From: Cordylochernes scorpioides
Lineage: Eukaryota > Arthropoda > Arachnida > Pseudoscorpiones > Chernetidae
DNA: 64,000 nucleotides
Direction of reading: 5' to 3'
NCBI GenBank assembly: GCA_030710605.1
Contig: CP092880.1
Coordinates: forward strand, 3,254,981-3,318,980
Below are positions 20,396-29,363 of this stretch, in pieces. The translations under genes were made by a program, and so were the position numbers. Position 1 is the stretch's first letter; every line of letters begins with the position of its first letter. The notes under the pieces are model-generated. The model was not told the DNA's origin. It searched no databases and saw nothing but the letters and a program-made list of their open reading frames with translations.

Positions 20396-22588
20396 TAGCA
20401 TTATCTTATATAACATCTCAATTCATATAGGTAGAAATATTTACATTACATTCATTTCTATGAATAAATTTCAATTATATTTATAAGTATATGGTCTGAA
20501 TTATTGAAGCTCAATTTTTTTTAAAAAATCCATTAGTTATAATGAATCTATCACCACTGATTATTTTTTTTAAATCAAGGAAATTATTGCAAAGTGTGAC
20601 ATTTTAGCTAAACAAAGCCTAATCAAAGTTTAATTGTATCTTTTGATATATTTTCTGTGAATAAAGATAGCCTTTGCATTAATAATGCCTTTGTTTTTGT
20701 GCTGAATATAAATTGTAATATTTAAATTATTTTTAAAAACTATATTTTGGTTAATCGTATTATTTGATAAATCGCTCAGTTGAAATGCCTTGTCACATCA
20801 CTTTAGCCAATATGGATATTGAGAAGTCTATTTTATTAATTGCAATTTCTAAATGCTTAAAATTTTTGTTCTCTCTCTTTAATGAATTTAAATATCACAA
20901 CCGTTTTTTATATAACTTCCAGAAAACAATTTAAGATTGTAAAAAAAAAAAAAATTTTTTTTTGTTTGTTTCAAAATACACTTCCTAAACAAAAATATTT
21001 ACTAAAATAACAATGTATATGTAGAAATAAATTTCGTGGCTTAAATAGTGTATATAATTAAAACACGTTAAAAGGAATCAAAACCAATGTATAAATTTAG
21101 TTCCGTTTCGCTTATTACGCACCTTAATCTTTGTTCGAAACCTATTGATACGTTTATATGAATGATTGAAAAAATATTATAAAATATTTAAATTATAGCA
21201 TTTGTGAAATTTTCTAATAATTAGTTTTAAAATATCTCCTTAGTCAATATTGTAACAAAAAGATCCATATGAGGAAAATAATAGACGATCACGAGACCAG
21301 ATCAGCTGAATCGTCTGACGGGTTCAAAGGCCATTGATACCTTTGTTGTTTAGGCGCAACAGCAACACGCACACATCTGGTAAATTGAACAAATTAATTT
21401 AAAATAATTTTTCAACTTTTAGAACATAATTTTAATTTAAGATAATTTTTATAAATAGAACTTGCAAATATAAAAGAAATATATATATTGACTACATTAA
21501 CATTAAGATAAGAATAAAAGTAAATCCGGCAGCTAAGTTAAAAAAAAATTTTTTTTTTTCAATCCAAATTAATAATTGGCACGCAATTTCTCTCATTAAA
21601 TTTATATCTATGTATATTTTTATAAATTATTTATGACCTCGTTTGTCGCTTTAAATAATAAATTTGAAATATTTATATTTTGAGTTATGATCTGTTTCAT
21701 GTGATAATGGAATTTTCTGCTTCTAGGAGAACCAGTGTTATCTATGCTCTTTATTTTCTACCTAATATCCATCATGTTATTTATTTGGTCAACCCAGGTT
21801 CCTGGAGTGTAAAGAAGTCGATTCAACAAAAATTAAAATGAAAAAAAAAATTGGAAGAGAAAAAGTTGAGAAATCAGAATACACACAGAGTCTTTCAGAT
21901 TGTGATGGTTTAAGAATAATCCTGGCGTGTGTGCATGTAGGTCTATTGATCTCTAATCATTAAGTCCTAGCTGATAAATTTCGATATAAAATATCATAAC
22001 AATAATTCACAAATTAAAAATTATTTGAAGAAAATATGTGTAGGTTCTCTCAGAGCGGAATACAAGCAAAATGAAGGTATTCATTTTGTTTATGCTGAGA
22101 AAGTTAACAAACACTTTGAGAATATTTCGCCAAAACATAAAAAAATAATAGATGTTAAGATGAAAATTAGAGAGCATACTGGATCAAGAAAGTAAAAATA
22201 AAGTTAGGGTGTGGGGTCTTGCCTCGTGCCTGTGGCTCTGCTCTACCTAATAAGTGATCCCTGGAATTGTGCGACCAAACCTCAAAGTATTAGGATAAAT
22301 GTTTTGAAAACATATCTTATTCATTGAAATTCAAAGTAGTGCAAATAACTTGCCATAATAATCATTACTAAGCCTACCTAAATCACAAACACAAATCAAG
22401 AGTCCTAATTGACCCCCTCCTTTCAAAGAATCCATTGGTGGCTGATAACCTATTTTTATTGAAATCTAAAATATTTGCTATTTCATCAATAATGTGACAA
22501 AGAGTGGTGGTTTCCCTCCCCATCAATAATGAGCACGCGCCTCGAGCGCTCGTGCAAAGAACTAGTAGAGGAAATGTGAACATGGACA
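20396..22588. other. AT-rich stretch without recognised genes
   Basis: No convincing ORF, splice-bounded exon or repeat was seen. A slightly GC-richer patch near 21290-21380 and another at 22500-22580 (a CTCGAGCGCTCG palindrome-like word) lack a reading I can support. Confidence 0.6.
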
Positions 22589-23524
22589 TGTTGGGTCAGA
22601 TTTCCATCAAACAGACCCAACAAAGATGTAAACATTCTTTTACATCATATATATATACAAGCAGTGTCTCGCCGAAAGTGTTTGGTGTGCAGATGGAAGT
22701 CCCACAGCAATGGCCGACGGTGGTTCAAAGGCCAAGGCAGGGGAAGACACAGCCCTGGACGTGAATCCCAAGATCTGCCAGGGGAAAACACAGCCCTGGA
22801 CGTGAATCCCAAGATCTGCCAGGGGAGGACACAGCCCTGGACGCTTATCACAAGGTCTGCTGTAGGAGGATGATATCGGCCCTGATTAAGTAGCCAGAAG
22901 CCCAATGCAAACAGAAGCAGAAGAAGACCAGGAACGGGGGAGACATTCAGTTGGAGACGATGACTATACCGTTAAAGTTCACCCACAGTCCAGCACAGGA
23001 TCTACACCAGAAATGGACTTCGAGCATTCGTCTTTGTAAAACCTTCTCTCTTTTAATTTGTATATATCTTGTGACATCACATTTTTTTGATAGTTGAGGC
23101 ATATTTAGCAATTTTTGAATTTCTTAAAGAAGAAATTAGTATATAGATTTTTCCAGGGGGGGGCAGGCATCTTAAATTTTATTTAATTTCATTGTTAATC
23201 TAAATTATCTCTCAATGAGAAAGTTAAATTTTAAATTTTCGTTAATATCTACTTTATTCTAAATTGATTTCTCATAAGCCGAGCAAGAATATTTTCTAAT
23301 TCATAATTTTTCCTTTAAAATAAAAATATAATAATATATTATTTTATTCCTTATTTTTTTTAATATAATAATAATATTATTTTTTTTTAATATTCTGAGA
23401 ATTTTTGTATATTCAAGCTTTACTACTCTGCGAGAAATTATTGAGGTTGAGGTGACCAAAAGAGAATAATTTATCATATAAATATTTAAATCAATAATTT
23501 TTTATTATACTCGGAATATATATA

Positions 23525-23780
23525 TGTATCCAATTGTTCGTAAAAGACTTACAAGAACAAATAGTAAAAGGATTTTTGACTATTTTCTTTATTGGAATAC
23601 AAAATTATAATAAAAAAGAATTAATACAACAAAATTAACTTAACATTTCCCAGCTAGCTTTTTTCTAGAAAGGCGAAAAAACCTTTATAGACGCAGCTCC
23701 CTCGTGACAGGACGGCAACGCATGCGCCGATCTCCATCAGCTGGTGCCATCTTCCGTGGAGAAAGCGAACCATTGTTACA
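23525..23780 (-). repeat. 3' LTR of the Pur-alpha element
   Basis: 256 bp, one base shorter than the 5' LTR in a homopolymer. Immediately before it on the minus strand is the polypurine tract AGAGGGGGAGTT (23781-23792). A minus-strand AATAAA at 23588-23593 can serve as polyadenylation signal. The first bases, TGTAACA, supply the stop codon of the fusion ORF. Confidence 0.93.
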
Positions 23781-26466
23781 AACTCCCCCTCTGGCTACGA
23801 AGTCGTCCCGACGAGGAGCCAGTAACTCCAGACAATCCTAGTGGGCCTCCAGAAGTACTAGGAACAGCCCTTGGTGACCCTCCGGAGGTATTAGAAGAGG
23901 TCTTGGGACGACCGCGTCTTCTTATGGGGCAAACTTGTCGAGTGTCCCTTGCACTATATGGAGTTAGAGAAGAGACATGATAATTTCCTATGGGAATGGT
24001 GGGATCCGAGGTTGCAGCAACAGTGTAAGTAGTAGGTGATCTCTGAGTTAAAACTAGATAAGGACCTTCTCGTCGAGGCATAAACTTGCCAGTTTTCTTT
24101 GATTTAGACTTACTGATTGGATGTGTAGATATCCAAACCCGGTCTCCAGGAGAAAAATAAACCTGTCGTCGATTCTTGTCAAAATATTTCTTATGTTGAT
24201 CTTGCTTCAACTGAATGCGTTCTTGGATCTCATGGGTAATTGTAGCAAATCGCTTAAGGTAGGGAGTAATTTCTGCAACAAAATTGTCATTATCGACGAC
24301 TGCTTTAAAGTCTTGGACCACATCATCAATGTTATATTCTTCAAGAAGGTCTGTTAGGGCATCGCGGAACTCTATCATTCCTTGGGCAGGAATGGCAATC
24401 TGAGAGCGGGGCCCTCCTCTGGCAATGGTTTTAGAAACCCTTAAAAACCTTCCCCTGGTGTTTTCTTTGAGGTCCAGATAGTATCTTCTGTTGTCTTTGA
24501 CCATAACCTCACTCTTTAGCTTGCCATCTTCTGGTATGTTATCTGGATTTGGTGGTCCCAGAGAGGCATACAGATCACTGAAAGTTGTTAGGTGGTCTCT
24601 AAATTTTGCAGCTGTAGACATGGCTAGTAGTAGTCTGCTCTTCCTCCCCGCTGTCCCCACCTCAGCCACTTTGATAAACCGGCCTCTTCTATTCTGCTTC
24701 ACATCTAGATAGAACCTCTTGGATTGGATCTGGAGCATCTTTGTAGCCAACTCCTGTTCTTCCTGTGGCATGCGTTGGCCTCCTCTTTGAGCTGGATGAT
24801 GCTCATCTCCGCTTTCCCGATCCGACATGATGGCCTCTCCCCCCGGTTGGAAACACGTCTCAAACTTTTCCAAAAGGGAGTTCAATTGACCTTTCTGGTG
24901 TACAGTGAGATGAGTTCCTTCATCTTTACGAAGATGACACGGAGACACGTTCTCAGAAACTGCCAATAATGCAGCGATGTTAGGTGGATTCCTAATGAAA
25001 TCAAATTTTATTCGTGGACTTTCAGAAAAATACCATTTTCCCATAGGGATATCTAGAACAATTCCAGCAGCCTTTAGAAAGTCTGTTCCCAAGAGGGTTC
25101 TATTCCCTCTAGCATTGGTCAGAACCATCAATGATGTAGGAACCTTTTTCCCTTTAACATGGATGTCAACAGTTGCAGTCAAGATATCGACTATTTTCTC
25201 TTCACCATCACCGAGTTTTATACCAGTGATGTTTGGTACGAACTTCACTCCATTGTCTTTTAAAAGGCGATAAAGCTTCTCTCCAGCTACGGAGTGTGTA
25301 GCACCCGTATCTGCACAAACTGCCGCCTGATGGTGACATATAAAAACTTCAATGAGGCTCACTGGCTGACTTTCCACAAGGGAGCTATAAAAACTCATGC
25401 TATTCATGTTGAGTTTTGGTACAGTCTCAGTAAGATTGCAAGTTGGACATCTTGCCTTTATGAAGCCTTGAGCTCCACATCCATAACAATAAATTGAGGA
25501 GCGATCTTTCTTCCTTGTTTCACCCCTAGGTTTCTCTGTTATTTTAGAAAATGACTCTCTAGGGCCAGAGAAACTTCTAGATATTTCTTTTGTTTTCTCA
25601 TAAGCGTTCCTCTTGTTGTTCAATGACATATCCTTAATTTTCCTCAAATTATCGTAGGTGTCCAATTTAGCAGCAAGTTGGCTTGGAGTAACCCAAGCAA
25701 ACCACTCCTCCCAGAAATGGTCTCTCATTTCGGGACTGGTTCTTTTCTTCATTTGTTCGGCAATGATTAGATCCTTCAATTTATCAAAACTGGCAATCCT
25801 CAGATCCTGTAACCAACTTTCGAAAAAGTTCTGCAACTCAAAATAATAATCCTTCCAGGTGTTTTCTGAACTCTTTTGATGTCTATAGAACAGTTGTCTG
25901 AAACTATCGCCGCTAAGCTTAAAACGTGAAAGTAGCATTTTCTTTATGTGAGCATAATCATGGGATTGTGCCTCAGGTTCTCTAGCAATCAATTTGGCTA
26001 CATCACCAGGCAAAACACCCAATAAATACGCTACCCAGTGGGTATTTGGTACTTTTAAAAACTTGAGTTGCCGCTCAAACAAATTAAGAAATGTGGCTAT
26101 ATCCGTTTCTTTTGGATTGAAGTTAGGGATTAACTTCTTAAACTCAATTTGTGGCACATCTGTTCCGGATGCAACAGATTCCGTAGTTTTTAGAAATTCA
26201 TTATGCGTAGTTTGCATTCTCAATTTCTCAAGCTCAAACCTCCGCTCTTCATCCAATTCCTCAGATCTCTGCTTCTTAAGTTCTTTAGCCTTTCGCTCTT
26301 CGATTATATTAGTTAACATGTTTTTCACTAATTCTTCATCATAAGCAGACGATTTGAGGATAAGATCTTTCAGATCCACTATACGCATACCACTATCTGG
26401 GCTTTCTCCTAATTCCTGTGCCAATAACATGAGATCTATCTTCACTCCTTTACCCAAATAAGTCAT
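23776..26466 (-). CDS. Gag-protease-Pur-alpha-integrase C-terminus fusion protein
   Basis: An intact 896-residue ORF. Residues 1-300: Gag, with a charged coiled-coil-like helix at 50-90 and a capsid/SCAN-like helical region at 105-275. CYGC..C..C knuckle at 327-343. Aspartic protease at about 375-500, with the catalytic loop ADTGATHS (residues 385-392) and LLGTDFL. Residues 501-546: the short lead-in that normally precedes RT, ending [11 protein letters not shown]. Residues 547 to about 712: Pur-alpha from its own Met ([12 protein letters not shown]), with PUR repeat I ([18 protein letters not shown]) and II ([18 protein letters not shown]). Residues about 713-830: integrase C-terminal region with PGDRVWIS and a GPY/F-like REGPYLVL. 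The tail is Ser/Gly/Arg-rich with RRRGRPK. The catalytic RT, RNase H and DDE core are absent. The stop codon lies in the 3' LTR and the ORF reads through the polypurine tract. Met 26466 is chosen because it opens a typical Gag N-terminus. Confidence 0.93.
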   Translation of the reverse strand: MTYLGKGVKIDLMLLAQELGESPDSGMRIVDLKDLILKSSAYDEELVKNMLTNIIEERKAKELKKQRSEELDEERRFELEKLRMQTTHNEFLKTTESVASGTDVPQIEFKKLIPNFNPKETDIATFLNLFERQLKFLKVPNTHWVAYLLGVLPGDVAKLIAREPEAQSHDYAHIKKMLLSRFKLSGDSFRQLFYRHQKSSENTWKDYYFELQNFFESWLQDLRIASFDKLKDLIIAEQMKKRTSPEMRDHFWEEWFAWVTPSQLAAKLDTYDNLRKIKDMSLNNKRNAYEKTKEISRSFSGPRESFSKITEKPRGETRKKDRSSIYCYGCGAQGFIKARCPTCNLTETVPKLNMNSMSFYSSLVESQPVSLIEVFICHHQAAVCADTGATHSVAGEKLYRLLKDNGVKFVPNITGIKLGDGEEKIVDILTATVDIHVKGKKVPTSLMVLTNARGNRTLLGTDFLKAAGIVLDIPMGKWYFSESPRIKFDFIRNPPNIAALLAVSENVSPCHLRKDEGTHLTVHQKGQLNSLLEKFETCFQPGGEAIMSDRESGDEHHPAQRGGQRMPQEEQELATKMLQIQSKRFYLDVKQNRRGRFIKVAEVGTAGRKSRLLLAMSTAAKFRDHLTTFSDLYASLGPPNPDNIPEDGKLKSEVMVKDNRRYYLDLKENTRGRFLRVSKTIARGGPRSQIAIPAQGMIEFRDALTDLLEEYNIDDVVQDFKAVVDNDNFVAEITPYLKRFATITHEIQERIQLKQDQHKKYFDKNRRQVYFSPGDRVWISTHPISKSKSKKTGKFMPRREGPYLVLTQRSPTTYTVAATSDPTIPIGNYHVSSLTPYSARDTRQVCPIRRRGRPKTSSNTSGGSPRAVPSTSGGPLGLSGVTGSSSGRLRSQRGSL
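24331..24828 (-). other. Pur-alpha: captured Pur-alpha segment (PUR repeats I and II)
   Basis: Residues 547 to about 712 of the fusion match the start and first two repeats of Pur-alpha, a conserved single-stranded DNA/RNA-binding protein used in mRNA transport and transcription. Known structure of the family: repeats I and II fold together as the nucleic-acid-binding module, and repeat III mediates dimerisation. Repeat III and the Gln/Glu-rich end are missing. The segment is continuous and intron-free, which fits capture from spliced mRNA. The key KRFYLDV and RRYYLDL strands and the GRF motifs are intact, so binding could be retained. Confidence 0.93.
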
Positions 26467-26751
26467 TTTTACTTTCTAATAGCACCAATAAAACTATAAT
26501 ATCAGAAAAAAATATTTTGGGTAAAATAATTTTCCTATACTTTGCTTTTCCTAACTCTCGTTAGTTTTGCATACTCACGAAAAACTACTACTTTTAGTAT
26601 CAAATATCTCTTAAAAGATATCATGCATAAAAATCAGGATTGATTTTGAGTTTAAAATAAAATTTTACTTATCTGTCTTTTCCTGGGTAGAAAATCTTGA
26701 CATCAGCAGTCGAACATCCACGCACTATCTTCCGTAGAATACTTTTCTTCT

Positions 26752-26769
26752 GCCCCACGTTGGGCGCCA
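26752..26769 (-). other. primer-binding site, tRNA-Lys1,2 type
   Basis: The minus strand reads TGGCGCCCAACGTGGGGC, three bases after the LTR end. This is the 18-nt site complementary to the tRNA-Lys1,2 3' end used by many retroviruses and arthropod Gypsy elements. It is a perfect copy, unlike the worn versions in the LARD copies at 34887 and 42680. Confidence 0.9.
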
Positions 26770-26772
26770 ATT

Positions 26773-27029
26773 TGTATCCAATTGTTCGTAAAAGACTTAC
26801 AAGAACAAATAGTAAAAGGATTTTTGACTATTTTCTTTATTGGAATACAAAATTATAATAAAAAAGAATTAATACAACAAAATTAACTTAACATTTCCCA
26901 GCTAGCTTTTTTCTAGAAAGGCGAAAAAAACCTTTATAGACGCAGCTCCCTCGTGACAGGACGGCAACGCATGCGCCGATCTCCATCAGCTGGTGCCATC
27001 TTCCGTGGAGAAAGCGAACCATTGTTACA
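26773..27029 (-). repeat. 5' LTR of the Pur-alpha element
   Basis: 257 bp; on the minus strand it begins TGTAACAATGG and ends TTGGATACA, so TG..CA with TGTA/TACA inverted ends. It carries a TATA box, an NRF-1-like palindrome and a YY1-like AAGATGGC near the start. It differs from the 3' LTR by one base in an A run. Confidence 0.93.
26931..27010 (-). promoter_or_regulatory. LTR promoter: TATA box with NRF-1-like and YY1-like sites
   Basis: On the minus strand GTCTATAAAGG (26931-26942) is a good TATA box. About 30-40 bases upstream is GGCGCATGCGTT, close to the NRF-1 palindrome, and further upstream GGAAGATGGCACC resembles a YY1 site. Transcription should start roughly 25-30 bases below 26931. 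These are motif matches only; factor binding in this organism is inferred. Confidence 0.6.
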
Positions 27030-27953
27030 TATATTATTTAATTTCCTAAAGGAATCAATTTTTTTTTTAACCTACAATTTATTTTCTTGCGGCAACACGG
27101 TAAATTGGGGGCGTGGTCAAGATCACGTGCGTGTTTTCTGTCGACGAATGAAAATGCCAACCAATAGGAGCTTTGGCGCGAGCAGCGAATGAAAATGGAC
27201 AGGGGCAAGCATAAAAGAGGGTTTCTTTGCCAAAATCGGGGCTTTTTGCTTTTTTTTGAATCGAGGTCGCTCAGTCTAGACAGTTTTTGATCGAGCGTCC
27301 AAGCAAGCTGGGGCAAGTTTCCAGGAAGGAGGAGAGCGATTTCTTATCAGGAGAGGTATGCGGTCGAGATGCTAGGTAAGTTAATTTAGATTTTGTCGTA
27401 AAGGTCTATATAGTAAAACATGGCGAAGCCATGATAGATGTCAAAGAAATTTCTTTTTTATGTTTAGCCAACATGTTTTGCCAACTATGGCAAGTTTATA
27501 TGGTGAGAAGGACATATCCATGTTTTGATAGGTAAATTATTTCTTGTCCATGCAAGGTTGCCCTTGAAATGAGATGTTGTAATTTTATATTGTGTTAAAT
27601 AAAAACCACGGCAATACAAAATTTTGATAGACTCAACTATTTTAGCTATTTTTTTGGTATTAAGAAATTTAGGATATTAAGCCTATTAAGAATATTGAAT
27701 TTCTTTGTTTTTACCTACTTATGTCATGGTATAGTAAATACAATTTGTTTTATTTTGTGTAAAATTCTTTTTGCCGAATAAAGTTAATGTGGGTATTTAT
27801 ATAATGTGTGTTAATGTTCATATCAAACCACATATCACATATAAACCTTGGTGTGTATGTTATAGATTTTGAGTGTGTGTGTTTAAATTTTAGTCTACAG
27901 TGACTAAAGTCCAAAGAGGCTTATTGCCTTTACTATAAATTGTGAATATGTAT
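27030..27953 (+). repeat. middle piece of the older LARD LTR, promoter-bearing
   Basis: Aligns with about 41720-42325 and 54990-55590 of the intact LTRs. GC-richer 27090-27370 contains GCATAAAAGAGG (TATA-like, 27210) and, at 27374, AG|GTAAGT, a donor-like word kept in the other two LTRs. No ORF of note. Confidence 0.7.
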
Positions 27954-28289
27954 TGTTACATCATGATTAATGGCGTATTTATTATATTATTTTTAATATA
28001 TTTGAAATTTAAATTATATATTTATTTATTTTTATATTCTATGATATTTATTTAAAACAGATTATTTTTAGATTATCATCATTTGTATTTAGGTACACTG
28101 TGACTTCACTGCTCTCTTTGATGTGAGAAAATAAATAAATCATTCTGGTGGCTACATAAAGTAGACTTATCTCATTATTCCCTTTTATAAATTTGTAGGA
28201 TGGTTGAAACACGTTCTGGTAAGATGCAAGACCCAGCACAGGAGAGAATCAAGGCTGAAGAGTCTGCCAAGCCGCAACCTGGTGCAACA
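27954..28289 (+). repeat. 5' LTR of the Gypsy element, containing the gag start
   Basis: 336 bp, TGTTACATC to GGTGCAACA. AATAAA at about 28130 fits a polyadenylation signal. The gag ATG at 28200 and its first 30 codons are inside the LTR, so U5 is coding. The 3' copy carries the same segment. Confidence 0.93.
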
Positions 28290-29363
28290 ATTGGTAGAGA
28301 TGCTAGTTCCGACCCAGTTGTCCTGAATCCCAACATCGACATCCCCAAGTATGATGGAACAGAAGACCCTCGCCCATGGATTGAATCTCTTGAAGAAATT
28401 GGCTTCCTGTACCATTGGGCAGACTACATTATCTCCCGTTATGCTGCCATGAATATGGTTGGTAGCGCCAAAACCTGGCTGAACCTACACAAAGTAAGTT
28501 TCACCAGCTGGGAAAATTTCAAGAGCCGCCTAATTGAGGATTTTGCCTCAGACGCCAACAAAGAAGAAATGAGGATGAGATTAAACAGGATACAACAGTG
28601 GAATGAACCTGCAATCAGGTTCGCAGAGGATATCCTTGTACTGTGCAACAAGGTCGACCCCCAAATGGAAGAAGAGACTAAAATAAACTGGGTTATTGGA
28701 GGGTTAAAGAAAGAATACTCTTTTGCCCTTCACCTAAACCCTCCTAAAAATACCAATGAACTTCTAGAAATTTGTAAAAAGCTGGATTTGTTCGAAAAGA
28801 ATTACCAAGAACGTGCAGAAAAATCAAAAGCTCTTTATAATGGACCACGCTCTCCTCGTCCCCATCATCAAGAGCAATGGAAGAATGCTACGTCGTTCAG
28901 AAGACCATATCAGAACACCTCCAAGCCCCAGGCCCCCGCTCCGAGGTACTACCAGAACACCTCCAAGCCCCAGGCCCCCACTCCGAGGTATTACCAGAAC
29001 AAGCCTCTGCCCCAGGTATCTGCCCCTAGACGATCTTACACTCCCAATCCTGAGCCAAAACCGGTCTACCCAAGTAAAACATACAATAAGAATCCAAATT
29101 CAAATAGGAATAGGACAGAAGACGGGAGACCAATATGTTTCAAGTGTAACAAGCCAGGACACGTAGCGCGGTATTGCAGAGTCAGGTTTGTAAGAATTGT
29201 GGAAGAGGACCCCATAGTTACACAAGACAAGGTCGAAGAAGAAATCCGAATGGATAATGGAACTCAGAAGTCGAGACCTCTGCTCTACTCTGACGTAAGT
29301 AATAGCCCGTACTCGAGTATCCCTACAAGGAATAGATATGCTGCATTAGAAGATTTAAACTAA
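28200..29363 (+). CDS. gag: Gag polyprotein of the Gypsy element
   Basis: 387 residues. Structural protein that would assemble the virus-like particle and package RNA. Residues 1-30 are encoded in the LTR (MVETRSGKMQDPAQERIKAE onwards). Residues about 45-210 are a retrotransposon Gag capsid-type region (PKYDGTEDPRPWIESLEEIG and similar). Residues about 225-300 are Pro/Gln/Tyr-rich with near-repeats of YQNTSKPQAP. A CCHC zinc knuckle, CFKCNKPGHVARYC, spans 313-326. The ORF ends GAT TTA AAC TAA, a -1 frameshift site. The start at 28200 is preferred because the same ATG context is conserved in the solo LTR at 8388. A later start would lose only the LTR-coded leader. Confidence 0.93.
   Translation: MVETRSGKMQDPAQERIKAEESAKPQPGATIGRDASSDPVVLNPNIDIPKYDGTEDPRPWIESLEEIGFLYHWADYIISRYAAMNMVGSAKTWLNLHKVSFTSWENFKSRLIEDFASDANKEEMRMRLNRIQQWNEPAIRFAEDILVLCNKVDPQMEEETKINWVIGGLKKEYSFALHLNPPKNTNELLEICKKLDLFEKNYQERAEKSKALYNGPRSPRPHHQEQWKNATSFRRPYQNTSKPQAPAPRYYQNTSKPQAPTPRYYQNKPLPQVSAPRRSYTPNPEPKPVYPSKTYNKNPNSNRNRTEDGRPICFKCNKPGHVARYCRVRFVRIVEEDPIVTQDKVEEEIRMDNGTQKSRPLLYSDVSNSPYSSIPTRNRYAALEDLN
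28290..28310 (+). other. putative primer-binding site inside gag
   Basis: Directly after the LTR end the sequence is ATTGGTAGAGATGCTAG. The TGG start fits a tRNA CCA end, but I cannot name the tRNA. These bases are also gag codons 31-36. Confidence 0.5.
29354..29360 (+). promoter_or_regulatory. -1 ribosomal frameshift heptamer T TTA AAC
   Basis: The slippery heptamer U UUA AAC lies in the gag frame immediately before the gag stop (29361-29363). Slipping back one base opens the pol frame, which has no usable start nearer than 29438. The gag/pol overlap is 28 nt. A downstream structure was not computed. Confidence 0.8.

Larger units (their letters stand above)
23525..27029 (-). mobile_element. 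Gypsy-type LTR retrotransposon carrying a captured Pur-alpha gene
   Basis: A 3505-bp element in minus orientation: 257-bp LTRs, a Lys1,2-type primer site, a leader of about 285 bp, one 896-codon ORF, a polypurine tract and the 3' LTR. A 4-bp duplication, tata, flanks it (23521-23524, 27030-27033), within the older LARD LTR. The two LTRs differ only by one base in an A run, so the insertion is recent. The ORF keeps Gag, protease and the integrase C-terminal module but has a Pur-alpha segment where RT, RNase H and the integrase core should be. It cannot be autonomous; RT and integrase must come from a related full-length element in trans. Confidence 0.93.

Noticed and set aside
23776-26466. The Pur-alpha segment as a native host gene with an LTR element inserted nearby
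   Set aside because: It lies within one uninterrupted frame with Gag upstream and integrase sequence downstream, inside matched LTRs with a target duplication.
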